Shown: piece by piece, positions 10,248 through 20,546 of the stretch
How the letters are laid out: each line of letters opens with the position of its first letter
Numbering within the stretch: position 1 is the stretch's first letter
NCBI GenBank assembly: GCA_018398765.1
Contig: JAHBMJ010005247.1
Location: 40,646 to 71,550, forward strand
DNA: 30,905 bases
Reading direction: 5' to 3'
DNA from: Chromera velia
Taxonomy: Eukaryota; Sar; Chromeraceae
Position numbers and translations under genes: made by a program
The notes under the pieces: generated by a model
What the model was told of the DNA's origin: nothing
Databases searched by the model: none
What the model saw: only the letters and a program-made list of their open reading frames with translations

Positions 10248-12358
10248 CGGAAAGAAAGACTGCAAGAAAGAAAGAAAAGACAGACAGAAAAAATGAAAGA
10301 AAGAAACAGAGAGAAGACAGAAAACCTTCCTTGTCGAAGCGACCAAGCATGCAGATGATCTCTGACGTCTCTTTGTCCAGCCTGGCAGCTTCCTGACTGA
10401 CCATGGGCATTTCTTCTTCCGAGAGCACACACAGCAGTGCCGCAGCCCCGTGTTGGACTTCGGGGGAGACGACGAACTTCTCTCCCACCGCCAGCGCCAG
10501 AGACAGTTCACAGGGAGGAAACTCCAGAGGTTCCCACTGACTTGGGTCTGCTGACTTCAGTCTGCCCACGAACACAGTAGACGCCTCACTGCATACATGC
10601 ATCCAGAAAAGCAGAACAACGAGAGAGAAAATTGATGCGGACGGAAATAGAGTAGATACGGGCTGTGCTCACTTGCAGGTCCATATAGGCAAGCACGATG
10701 GTGACTAAGAAGGAGACTCAGTGAGGGGACCACCAGCAGGATTTACTGTGACTGTCTGACTGAAAGAAAGATTAACAAACAGACTTACGCAATGGTTGCT
10801 TGGTGTACGAACTCACTAACTTACTGGCTAACATAGTAGCTTGAGGGAGGGACGTAGTGCGTGAGTGAGTGAATGACTGAATGCGTAAAGTTCTGAGATA
10901 CTCTCTGAGTGGGTGCGACAGTGAATGAATCAACGGGATTGCTGATCCACTATCTGTCTGACTTCCTGACAGTTCCTTAATTCCACTCACCAAGAGGTTC
11001 TCAAAAGCGCGAGAGCCTCCACGACGGTGCCTGCGTTTTCCTGTACGGCGCTGTTCGCAAGAAGCACGGAGTCGTCTTTTCTCAGTCTGTGTGCTGCCTG
11101 CAAGGAGATGACAAGGGACGCAGAGAGGTATATATTAGAGGAAGCGTTTCGGTTCCAATGCTGAAGTCAAGCAGGCAAAGAAAGTAAAATCAATTGGCAC
11201 TCGGTCGGAAGGTGTGGGTGAGGAAGGCAGAGAAGGGGCAAGGCAGGGGTCTGCAGTCAGGAGACATGCAGTCGGCAATCAATTAGGAGGACAGGGAGGG
11301 ACATGGACAAACATTCATTCCCATGCATGACTGCAGCCAATGGGGCCAGATTGAGATGGATGGATGGATATATTCCAGGAGGAACCCTAAATGCCAATTT
11401 TTTTTAGCGGGAACTTTCAAGAGGAAAAGGGGAGGGAAAGCGCGTACACGTTCAGGCTGGTCAAGGAATGAAGGCAGGAAGCATCGATGTTGACGGAACG
11501 GTAGCCTAGCAGTGCAAGCTGGAGGGGAGTCACAGAGACTTCTGGGAAAGGCCGGGGCTTTCTCTTGAAGGGGAACAGTGCAGGAGAGTAACTTGGAGGA
11601 TGGAAGAGAATTAACTGACGAGAAGAGAACAGACGAAGAGAGAGGGGCAAAGAACAATGACAGGAATCTTAGTGATGATGGTTGGAAGGGAGTGGAAGAG
11701 GTCGGGAGACAGGATGGAAACAAAAGGAAGGTCATGATGCGGAGGAGACGGCAAACGGAGACGGGGAAAAGACGGACAAAATAAGAGGTCGAACGCAAGC
11801 GATAACGTGATCTGGTAAGACAGAAGCTGAACAGACGAGGGAAGATCAGGTGTGCAGCAAGTCCAGCTGACCTCATTGAGTGCCGCCAGCGCCACAGAGA
11901 AGAATCTGTGCTGGCTGTCCAGAGACGCCAAAAGCTCGGGGTCTGCCCAGGAGGTCAGACTGCGGAATGCGGCAAGGGCAGCTGCTTTCACCCTGGGGCT
12001 TGCTTCGGTCATGCGTGCCACGATTGTCGGAAGAAGATTGGCGAACTTTGCGAAGACCTCCGAGGAGCCTCCGCATTCCGCAAGGATATTAGCCGCAGCA
12101 TAGCAAGCATGTTCCCGCACACGTGGATCCGCACTGTTCAACTGCAGGCAGAGAGGGTGATAGAGGACAATTGCTTACAGATCCAGTTCCAGAGAGAAAG
12201 GCAAACCGATTGAGATCTACCTTTGCCGGGAGGTCCTCCCTTCCAGAATCGATAATGAGGTCCCCACCAGAGTCTTCTTCGCGTGTAGGCGGGGAGGCGC
12301 GATACGGGGTGGCTCTGCCAGGGCCACCCTTCTTCTTTTTGTGCTGGAATTTTCCCAT
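3634..12358 (-). CDS. HEAT-repeat protein like HEATR3 / symportin-1 (SYO1), 16 exons
   Basis: SYO1/HEATR3 co-imports uL18 (L5) and uL5 (L11) and supports 5S RNP assembly. Exons, 5' to 3': 12221-12358, 11872-12141, 11450-11518, 10991-11097, 10402-10588, 8872-9108, 7997-8081, 7617-7826, 7341-7534, 6909-6978, 6615-6804, 6000-6097, 5416-5696, 4664-5090, 3999-4084, 3634-3750. All joins keep phase, giving about 921 residues. Diagnostic points: the basic N-terminus MGKFQHKKKKGGPGR; HEAT helices such as REHACYAAANILAECGG and AMRHWALHTEALKVG; an acidic stretch (PDEEEE) in exon 11; a Lys-rich loop (SGKSKKKSKAKG) in exon 14; and the family-like C-terminus ENYDNELAAVGTLGVLQG followed by ERFLDYKK and stop. 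Exon 3 (23 codons) is the weakest. The start is the first ATG, directly before the MGK motif. Introns hold two tRNAs and large microsatellites. Confidence 0.82.
4096..4663. repeat. Intron 14 content: poly-G run with one N, then a CA-rich microsatellite
   Basis: A poly-G run (4099-4120) contains one undetermined base at 4107. From about 4290 to 4560 the intron is a degenerate CA/CACG repeat with a pure (CA)n core near 4430-4458. The long Cys/Val- or Thr/His-rich reading frames here are by-products of the repeat. Confidence 0.9.
6225..6545. repeat. GA-rich microsatellite in intron 11 of the SYO1-like gene
   Basis: This stretch is almost entirely G and A on the plus strand, with a pure (GA)n core at about 6341-6369 followed by a short GAC run, and a (CG)n/(TG)n patch at 6308-6322. 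On the transcribed (minus) strand it is a long CT tract inside the intron between exons 11 and 12. Confidence 0.92.
7053..7124 (+). tRNA. tRNA-Pro (anticodon CGG)
   Basis: A complete 72-nt cloverleaf. The acceptor stem is GGCCGTT paired with AACGGCC. The A box is TGGTCTAGTGG. The anticodon arm is TCTCGC-TTCGGGT-GCGAGA, giving anticodon CGG. The T arm is CTGGG-TTCGATT-CCCAG and contains the B box. The discriminator is C, as expected for eukaryotic tRNA-Pro when processed. It lies antisense in the intron between exons 9 and 10 of the SYO1-like gene. No run of four T follows directly; the first is near 7199. Confidence 0.95.
7827..7841 (-). terminator. Pol III T-run of tRNA-Thr that overlaps a 3' splice site
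   Basis: After the tRNA the minus strand reads TTTTTTCAGGTTGAG, then exon 8. The T-run is the tRNA terminator and also the only pyrimidine tract before the exon. Frame requires cutting after GTTGAG rather than CAG, because the CAG choice gives an immediate TGA in the exon frame. Confidence 0.7.
7841..7912 (-). tRNA. tRNA-Thr (anticodon CGT), nested sense in an intron
   Basis: Read on the minus strand: acceptor stem GCCTCCG pairs with CGGGGGC (one T-G pair). The D arm is GCTT-AGTGGTA-GAGC, the anticodon loop is TTCGTAA (anticodon CGT, reading ACG), and the T arm is GGGGG-TTCAATC-CCCCC. One weak pair sits at the top of the anticodon stem. The gene lies in the 170-nt intron between exons 7 and 8 of the SYO1-like gene, on the same strand. 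A T5-6 run, a good Pol III terminator, follows the discriminator directly. Confidence 0.92.
8801..8832. repeat. (AC)n microsatellite
   Basis: A perfect AC dinucleotide run of about 16 units in the intron between exons 6 and 7 of the SYO1-like gene. Confidence 0.95.
9483..9500. repeat. Poly-C run with one undetermined base
   Basis: A run of C broken by a single N at 9498, in the intron between exons 5 and 6 of the SYO1-like gene. It resembles the other N-bearing G/C homopolymers in the window. Confidence 0.95.
9590..10316. repeat. Long compound GAAA/GGAA/GA purine repeat
   Basis: More than 700 bp of nearly pure purine on the plus strand, made of alternating GAAA, GGAA and GA blocks plus poly-A patches. 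It fills most of the intron between exons 5 and 6 of the SYO1-like gene. The long Lys/Arg/Glu reading frames (plus) and Ser/Phe/Leu frames (minus) here are repeat artefacts. Confidence 0.97.
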
Positions 12359-12811
12359 TGCGCGAGTTCAGATGAAGACTTCAGTGAATGCGCAGGGTAG
12401 ATCAGAAGTCTAACTCCATCAACAATGTTTATACAGACTGGCAAATGTAGCCCTCAAGGCGATTGGTAGGAGACTTTGAGTGCACCTAGTCGGTGCTGCT
12501 TGTCTGTCCGTCAAGAATCGGATCTTGGATACGTCACGCGCAGCTTCCTTTGGCATGCCGGGGCCGTGCACATGCAGGGCCCATGCTTTTGGGCCATTTT
12601 TGGGGCTTATAATTGCAAGAAACAAAGTGACTGACCTTGCATGCTGTATGGGGCCTTAGTACTACTATGGGCTATCGCTCGCACGCTCATGCAGACAGTT
12701 GTTCTCTGTTTGAAGCTCTCTCAACCTCTCTGACTAGTCTGACAGTATCAGATATCAGATCTGCTTGTTCACCTCACTTTTTGATACAGGCGGTCGCTTG
12801 AGACAAAAGAA
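12359..12811. promoter_or_regulatory. Divergent intergenic region, candidate bidirectional promoter
   Basis: The start codons of the SYO1-like gene (minus, 12358) and the ankyrin gene (plus, 12812) lie 453 bp apart, facing away from each other. Both 5' UTRs and any promoter elements must fit here. No TATA box or other core motif stands out, and no coding frame was supported. Confidence 0.5.
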
Positions 12812-14145
12812 ATGGCAGGACTTCTTCAGTTTTTGTTGGACCACCGCTCCGATCTTTGCAGGCAGCAACTCGTTCCTCTTTGCGGTTCTGACCTGTGGGT
12901 CGCAAGCACGTGCAGAGGCTTTAGAAGGCTTGTCGCTCTCGAGGAGGGAAGCCTGGCGTCCCCTCTGAGCTCATGCACTTCCAAGAGCCGTTTACTCTGG
13001 CTTCAGGATACAGGCCTTCATCGGACCATCGAGCGACCCGAGCTGTTATGTTATTTTTGCTCCAGAGAACCCGAGGGGGCGGACCTTGTGTCTGTCCTAG
13101 AGACCATCGGTGTGAGATGTCAAATTGAGGAAGGGCCTCCCACGGGTTCCTTTGGCGTTGCGGTGCTGTCAGATGTGAAGGTGCAGAGACACCTGAACAG
13201 TTTCCACTCGTTCAGAGGAGCTGCGAGTGTTGGGAATTTTGCGCTCATTGAACGGCTCTGTGAAGGGCATGGCAAGTCGTTGAATGGCATTCCTGCCTCG
13301 TTTCAAGAAGGACTCGTGAAGGCGGCATGCGAGACGAATCAGCAGGCTCTGTTGAGACTGCTTAGTGAGAGGCTTAAGGGGGGGATCTCGAATCTGCTAG
13401 ATCTTGCTGACGCTCCCGCTCCCCTCTCGCTGCTGCAATTTCTCCACAGAGAGCTGAAAATTGAGATGAAATACCTGAGGGTGCTGGTGTCTGCATCTGC
13501 TGTGAAGGGCGACTTGTCATCGGTCGCTTGGGCAGTGGAGACCTCCCCCTCCAGCAGAGAGGACGGAGAGGACTGGAGCAATCTGTGCGAAGATGCGGCG
13601 TTTGGGGGGAATGCAGAGATGGTCGGATGGCTATGGGAACACAGACAAGACTGCGGCTTCTACGCAGACCCTCGCACTCTGTTATCCGCGGCCCGATCGG
13701 GAAACATCGAGTGTGTGCGGACAGTGAAGACACGACTCGAAGAATTGTGTATGCCCAGATGGCCCATGCTGACTGCCTCTCGAGCAGTGCGCAGTGGGAA
13801 TTTAAATCTGGTGCAGTGGCTGCAGGAACAGGGGTGCCCTTTTGCGGGATGGTCAGTCGGTCAAAAGTCTGACTGCTGCAAGTGTTTGTTACTTTTCTTC
13901 TTCTTCTTCTTCTTCTTCTTCTTCTCGGTTGTCTGTACTCATGCGGCTGTGGTCATTCTGTTAGCGTGTTAATTTTCTTCCTCAGGGAAACCTCTCTCCT
14001 ACCTCCACGTAATTTGAACCCCATTTGAAGTGTCAGCTTATGAGTTACGACTTTTCACTTTCCAAGAAAGTCCGCGACCTGCCCTCCTTCTCATTCCCTC
14101 ACTCACTCACACACACACACACATACACACACACACTCACGCGCG

Positions 14146-14186
<41 letters not shown>

Positions 14187-14942
14187 GCACGCACACACAC
14201 ACACACACACACACGCACGCACGCACACTCACGCACACACGCACGCACACAGACACACAATTACGACAGACAAGAGAAAAAACAAAATAATTACTTCGAT
14301 CAACTTGCATGATTCAAATCGATCCTTCCTTTTGATACTTGCCCACGGGCATGCAGCGAGAGTGCAGATGCCAAGCGGAACAACGACATCGGCCTTCTCG
14401 AGTGGCTCCGTTCAGAGGGCCCCAAGGTCAAATTCTCAGTCTCTGCAGAGGCCACCACCACCGCAGCAGACCACGGGCATCTGGAGGCCTTCAGATGGCT
14501 CAGGGCATTGGACCCTCCGTGTGAGGTGGAAGGACAGAGCGCTACTGACGCCATCTGCTCGCTCAGCGTTGCAGTGTCTGGGGCCACACATGGAGAGACG
14601 GTCGGGATTACTTCTGTTGTCGCGCGTAGATGTGACGTGGAGCGCCGAGTACGCTTGCTTGTCTGGATGCTTGAGGGTGAGGATGGTGAGTGCGCAGGGT
14701 TGTTTGACAGAACGGAGCTGCAGGAGATACATGCTCTATTAAAAGACGTAGAGGTGGCAGAAGTTGAAAAGAAAGAGAATGGCGATAAAGGGGTGCAAGA
14801 CGTTATTTTTCCAGGCTCATCAGTGGTCACACTGCTCAAGCCGGTGGAAAGAGCACTACATTCCTCTGCTCATTCCGCACTCTATTCAGTAATTTCTGAA
14901 GCTACTTGTAAGATTGATAAATTCTTCTTCAAACTGTTCTAA
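12812..14942 (+). CDS. Ankyrin-repeat protein of the protist type, two exons
   Basis: Exon 1 is 12812-13859 and exon 2 is 14368-14942 (stop TAA). The intron has donor GTCAAA and acceptor GTGCAG and joins in phase 1, giving about 540 residues. The ATG follows AGAA, a fair start context. Residues 1-60 ([17 protein letters not shown], then [14 protein letters not shown]) resemble a weak F-box-like helix pair. From about residue 140 come divergent ankyrin-type units: [62 protein letters not shown], then in exon 2 [18 protein letters not shown] and [15 protein letters not shown]. The tail after about residue 400 is unrecognised. The HLE-WLR pattern matches the large ankyrin families of algae and other protists. 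Binding partner unknown. The GNA/GNI/GNL units make the repeat call fairly secure; an F-box would need a profile search. Confidence 0.8.
13889..14257. repeat. Intron content: (CTT)n, then an AC/GC microsatellite
   Basis: A (CTT)n tract at about 13892-13924 and an (AC)n/(GC)n/(ACGC)n compound repeat at 14107-14250, both inside the single intron of the ankyrin gene. Confidence 0.93.
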
Positions 14943-15689
14943 CATATATTCCATCTTTTATTAAAAATATTCAACACATTATTATGTAGAATATAGTTCA
15001 TTCCTAGGTTCATTCACTTATCACCCTAACACATGGCTGGTAGCGGACCGCACTATATCACCGCGTAAAAAAAAAAAGAATCCAGAACGAAGTGCATACA
15101 TGTTTGAAAAATTAAATTTAAGGCCTTATAAGAGGAACAAATTTAGTAACCTAGCCGTCTTTATATGTCAGCGCGTGATGCACGAGCTGGTACAAGCCTA
15201 GATACAAGCTAACACATGCATGGGGCGGAAAACCTTCCATAAAACCTTTCATTAATTTAGTAGTGCGAATCAATCAAACATGCCACTGGAATATTAATGC
15301 TATATGTCTGGCATATACTACTAAGTATAGTAAACTAAGCTTAGTATACTACAGAGTCAGCGGTGGATTTTATTGGAATCTAAACAAACAAATTCTTTGT
15401 AAAATTTCACTAACTTCTTTATGATTGTTCTCAATTCTGGGCAGTAATTCCGCTAAATTCCACTAGAAATTTCATTAAGTTTCCTGAGGAGTTTGACCTG
15501 GTTTGCAGCTTCTCAAGCTAGATCTCAAGCCAGAAATTTGGCAGAAAACGTTTCAACTTTGAAGTTTTGCACATCCAAGCCGGACATTTCGCACATCTGA
15601 AACAGCCTTATAAGAGGCTTCAGGAATTCTACCATCCAAACATGTGCGCTTCCTCATATGATCGGTTGCGCGATCGGTTGACTGCAGGA
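14943..15689. other. AT-rich convergent intergenic region
   Basis: The ankyrin gene (plus) and the TAF6 gene (minus) end towards each other across 747 bp, so both 3' ends lie here. The stretch is AT-rich with a poly-A run near 15067. The string GCCTTATAAGAGG occurs twice (about 15123 and 15606). No coding frame or RNA gene was found. Confidence 0.6.
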
Positions 15690-18600
15690 TCATAATGTGT
15701 GACAAAGGAAGTCTCCAGGTTGCCCCCTCCCATTTCCCCTTGACCCGGTCTCCTTCAAACCCTGCTCTACACCCCCTTGCGTGTGTTTGCGGTGTTTTGA
15801 AAATTTGTGGATTTGCCGTGACAGATTCGGATCTACGCTTATGCCCTTTCCTTCCCTGATTTTTGTAAGGATGCAGTCTACCGACTTCAACTCATTTAAA
15901 AACGGGGCGTCTCGCAATTCCTGCTGTCTCGCGTCCCTCTCCTCTCTTCGTCGTCTCAGTTCTTCTTGACTCATCGCACCTCCAGTCGGAGGCGGCAGGG
16001 CAGAAGAACCGAAGGCAGACGGAACAACACCGTCTGGCCGATTCTGCTGAGAGGAATCGAAATCGAAGTCATCCTTCTCCTCCTCATCTTCCGATTCACT
16101 TCCGAAAAAATCGTCAACCACCCCTCTGTCAGCTACCACACAGTTCATGTTCGTTTTCATCCTCCCATTCGGTTCCAAACCCAATCCCTGTACTTCCTCT
16201 TTCTTCCAACCTCCTTTCACAACACCCCCCTCAGATTCACCCTCACCCCCCCCAACTACAGACACAGAATCCCCCCGTTCTGGAAGTAATGCCACACCCG
16301 TCAGCGTCCTCCCAAGAAAGCCACACACTCCACACAGACTGTCAGTGTCAACCTCCGTCTCAGAATCCCTAAAGCTCAAGAAAGAACTCGACCCTCCGCC
16401 TCCTTCTGTTTCCTCTGCACCACTCAGGCCAAAAATGTCTTCCTCATTCGTCCTCAGCCCTTTTTGTCTTTTCCTCCATCTCCCCGCTGCCTCTCTCATC
16501 CTCCTGTAACGATCACCCCTGTCAATCCCCCCACCACCCCCCTGTCCCTGTCCCCACCTCTCTTCCCTCCTACCTGACCCGTCTGACGAGAGGGACAGAG
16601 GCAAAAGAAAAGGAACAGACGCAGCGCCATAAAAGGATCCCAACGCACCCAGCGCCGCCACATCGGTCCTTTGCAAAGACGTGGTCACCAACTCTGCATT
16701 GAGAAGAGAAAAGAACACGGGGGGGGGGAAGGGAGAGAGAGGTCTTTCCCTCCGCGCCAGCCACTGAAGCTGAGTCAATGAAAGAAGTAAGTGAATAAAA
16801 GGAGGCGTGAAGGAAGAAGAGGACAACAGGAAACTGGAGAAAGGAAAGAGAAACATTGAGAGAAAAAAGATAGGGGAGGGCGGGTGGAAATGAGGGGAGA
16901 GTGAAAGAAGCTTTTGACTGCAATAAAAGAAAAAAAGGATAAGAGGAAGACCCGCCCTCCTCACCCACCATCTCTGAGACCCTCCACTGCTGCTCGAGCA
17001 AATCTCTGCAAGCAAGAAGGGGAGAGATGGAGAAGAAGAAGAGAGAGAAGGCAGAAAAGAAAAGGAACGATCATCTACTCTGTGCTGGGGGGTGTATCCC
17101 CTGTGTTGCAGGGTACTACAATGGTGTTGCAGGGGGGGCCTGTACTGCGTGCCCTGTCGGGACCTACTCTGCGTCTGCAGGCAACACAGCGTGTGTGCAA
17201 CGGCTGCTCCTTGCTTCCAGGCTCGGCTTCTCTCTGCCAGAGGGAGCAGAAAGAAGGGCGAGAAGGAGCGACGGAATAAAGAGACCAGCTCTAGCGAGTG
17301 AGTGGCATCCGATAGAAGGCTCCGTTTTTTCTTCCTTTCCTTTCTTCATTCTTGCAATTGTCAGGCTGCTATCGTCAACCAGACCGCTCCATCCATCTTC
17401 AGCCCAGTCCAGAAGACGAGTGAGAACACCAACTTGGTCACAGACTTTCTTTCAACTCCAAATCATTCCCACCCACCCACCCACCCCTTCCTTCTGACAG
17501 AAAGACAGAGAGACAGACCAATAAATGAAATCCGAGGAACGACCTCTCCAACTCTTTGTCCGGGTGTTGTCTCTTGTTCAGCTCCACCTCCTCAAGCACA
17601 GACGTCCACTCTTGAAGCCCAGATGATGCACTTGGGCCTGGGTTGATCTGGAAGGGGTTGTCTCTACTCATCTGAGTATACCGAACAGGAAACGTCTCCA
17701 CCCCCCCTCCCTCAGACTTCGGGTGCATATCTGGAAGAAGAACCGACTGAAGACCCCGGCCCCCTCCCCAGCCTTTGGGCCTCTCTCTCTCCTCCCTTGC
17801 CGCTTCAGCTTGGAGGGCCGTCACCACCCCAGGCAACACAGGCCAGAAACATCGGCGAAGAAGGTGAGACCCCAAAGCCGAGAGTCCCTGCAGACCCCCC
17901 CCCGGGCAGATGCAACAAACGCCACTCTGATAGACCACGGAGAGAGCAAGAGAGGGGACAGTAGAGACATGCAGGCTTTGCTTGCTCATCAATCTTTCGA
18001 AAAGCGACAACAGAGGCTGATCATTCGAACCGCTTGGACAAAGCAGTTCCTCGCAAGACTGAATGCATGTTCAATCTACACAACGTACCCAGTTAACTCT
18101 ACCCCCTCCGCAACCCCCCCCCTCCGACCTCCAGGGCTCCAACGAAGGCGTGAGGGTCCTGCACGGCCGTTGCAGGTCCCAGGTTTCTCTGGAACACCGC
18201 GGCCACCAACGAGGGCACAGTGGTGGGGATGGAGGTCCCGAATCCTGTCGCCCTGCACACACACACACACACACACACACATCAGTGCAGCACACATCAG
18301 ACAGAAGAAAAGAGAAAAAAGAAAAGAAGAGCAGAGAGCTCACACAGCATTGAAAGCCCAACCCCACACCCACGCAGAGCACAATAAATATATCTCAGGG
18401 TCCACCATGAGGCCGCCAAAGCCGTGAGGAGCAACACACAAAACCTCTCTCCATCTCCGGGCAAATTCAGAAAACTCAGCGACAGAAAAGAAAGAAAAAG
18501 GGAGACAGGCGGGCAAAGGGACAGAAAGGCAAGCGAAGAACAACAAGTGCTTCTTCGTCTGAGCGAAGGATACTATCAGAAGCTTCCTTCTCTCCGTTTC

Positions 18601-20484
18601 CCCCCCCCCCCCNNNNNNNNNNNNNNNNNNNNNNNNNNNNNNNNNNNNNNNNNNNNNNNNNNNNNNNNNNNNNNNNNNNNNNNNNNNNNNNNNNNNNNNN
18701 NNNNNNNNNNNNNAACTTGCTTCTCTCCTTCAACGTGGACTTACTGTGCGCAGATGTGACCCAACAACTGCAAAAACAAATGCAATACAGAGGAGGGAAT
18801 CATTCGTGCTTTTGACGTTTCATGTCCTTTCGCTTAAAGGTATGGGCGGGAAAAAGTAAATGGTCCTCCTTTCGTTTGCATCTCCTGACCATTTTTCCTG
18901 GTGACGGCGCTCATGTGCACAACTTCCTTTTTGCTGAGAGATCTCTGTGGCACGGGGCAGGAAAGGGTAAAAGAAGCACTCATCCATCCATCAAACGGCA
19001 GAATCAGAAAAACAGCCAGAGAGAGCTCCCCCACTCAACAGAAGTCAGACTTTAAGAGGTCTGTCTCCATTCATTTATTCATTCATCCCATCATCATACA
19101 TCCAGACCAGACCCACCCCCGCCGCTCTCCGACGAATCGCGAGAGATTCATTCGTCCCCGGCCCTAGGGACGAGGCCCGCATCCCGACGTCCCCTGCAGA
19201 AGTACAGAAAATGGACCAAAAAACACCTCAAAGCATACAGAAGCCGCGTTCTTGCTCTCACTGGTACATGCGAAGACTGGATGGACTGCTGGATCGGAAA
19301 GAGAGGACACATCGATGAGAGACAGCAACTGACATACAGAAAGGCCGATAAAAGAGAGAACCAGCCAGCCAGACTGACCAGACCGAGCAGCAGGCCCTAC
19401 ACAGAACATCAGCAGGGCACCCAAAATTTGGTGTAACTGCAGACAGACAGACGCGTGGAGACACGCAGACGGACAGAGAGATACTTTGGTGTCCCTTTAC
19501 TTTCTTTCGCTCTTTCCCAAAGACCGGTCAAAGCACACAAGCGGGAAAACATCCAGGCAGACAACCAGACCAAAAAGACGGCTTGGCTTCTAGGACTCCT
19601 TCTCTCTCATTCCCTTTTCCTCCGCTCTCCATTCCCCCATGCCGTCTCCTCCCCCCCTTCCCTACAAATAAATCTCTAAGCTGACGACCCAGTGCGGGGC
19701 ACGAAAGAGGAAGTAAGTCCTCCCCCCCCCCCCCNGCAAAAAGAACACCCACCCTGGCTGCACAGGACACGTAGCTGTTTTTGATGATGGCCTCAAGCAT
19801 CGACAGGAGGAGCCGCACGTAGCTCAGCGAATCTCCAGAGGGCCGAGCTACCCCCGACTCTACACCGTCGCCCTTCATTCCTCCAAGCTGCAGAATCACA
19901 ATCGATGGATGGAGGAATTTTGCTCTTTCTTTCCCTTTCCGACATTGGACGCTAATTGTAGAACCCAGCCGAGCGAGGTGACCCAAAGAGAAAGCAGACC
20001 CCACACAGAGGACCTTCGAATCTGAAATCATGAATGATCCTCGGGAAGGAAGGAAGGAAGGAAGGAAGGTGCTGTGCCAGTGCATGGCAACAGCACTGGT
20101 CTCATGTACCCACCTTTCTCTGTTGTGTGTTTGCCAAACCTCATTTTCTTCTCAAACAAAGGGCGGGAAGGAGGACAATAAAAAAGAAAAAGAATGCCAA
20201 ACCTCATTTTCTCCTCAAACAAAGGGCGGGAAGGAGGACAATAAAAAAGAAAAAGAATGCCAAACCTCATTTTCTTCTCAAACAAAGGGCGGGAAGGAGG
20301 GCAATAAAAAAGAAAAAGAACAATTTTGCCCTTCTGGAAAGAGCCCCCCGGCTTTTCATTTCAGGGCTTGTTTCCATGCCCCCCACATTTTTTCCCATCC
20401 TTGCTGAAACGAACACAGAAACGAAAGTATTAAAAAAAAGTCCCCCTGCCTGTTCCTTCTCGTCAGCTGTTTACCCATGCATTC

Positions 20485-20546
<62 letters not shown>

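Noticed and set aside
10326-10401. Extension of SYO1-like exon 5 to the GTTTTC donor
   Set aside because: It breaks phase with exon 6; the GTCAGT donor after 10402 restores it.
8719-10602. Reading frames of 300-600 residues on both strands over the GAAA/GA tract
   Set aside because: They exist because the purine repeat lacks stop codons; composition is only Ser/Phe/Leu or Lys/Arg/Glu. Only the ends (10402-10588 and 8872-9108) are real exons.
17385-17435. Candidate TAF6 exon (RLLDWAEDGWSG)
   Set aside because: No acceptor gives a consistent phase; extending exon 14 to the GTCTGT donor after 17446 keeps frame with the last exon.
18355-18480. Candidate TAF6 exon (LNLPGDGERFCVLLLTALAAS)
   Set aside because: The 23-nt exon joins exon 13 exactly in phase, leaving no room for it.
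20133-20320. Regular repeat that might be a CRISPR-like array
   Set aside because: The copies are contiguous with no spacers, inside an intron of a eukaryotic gene.
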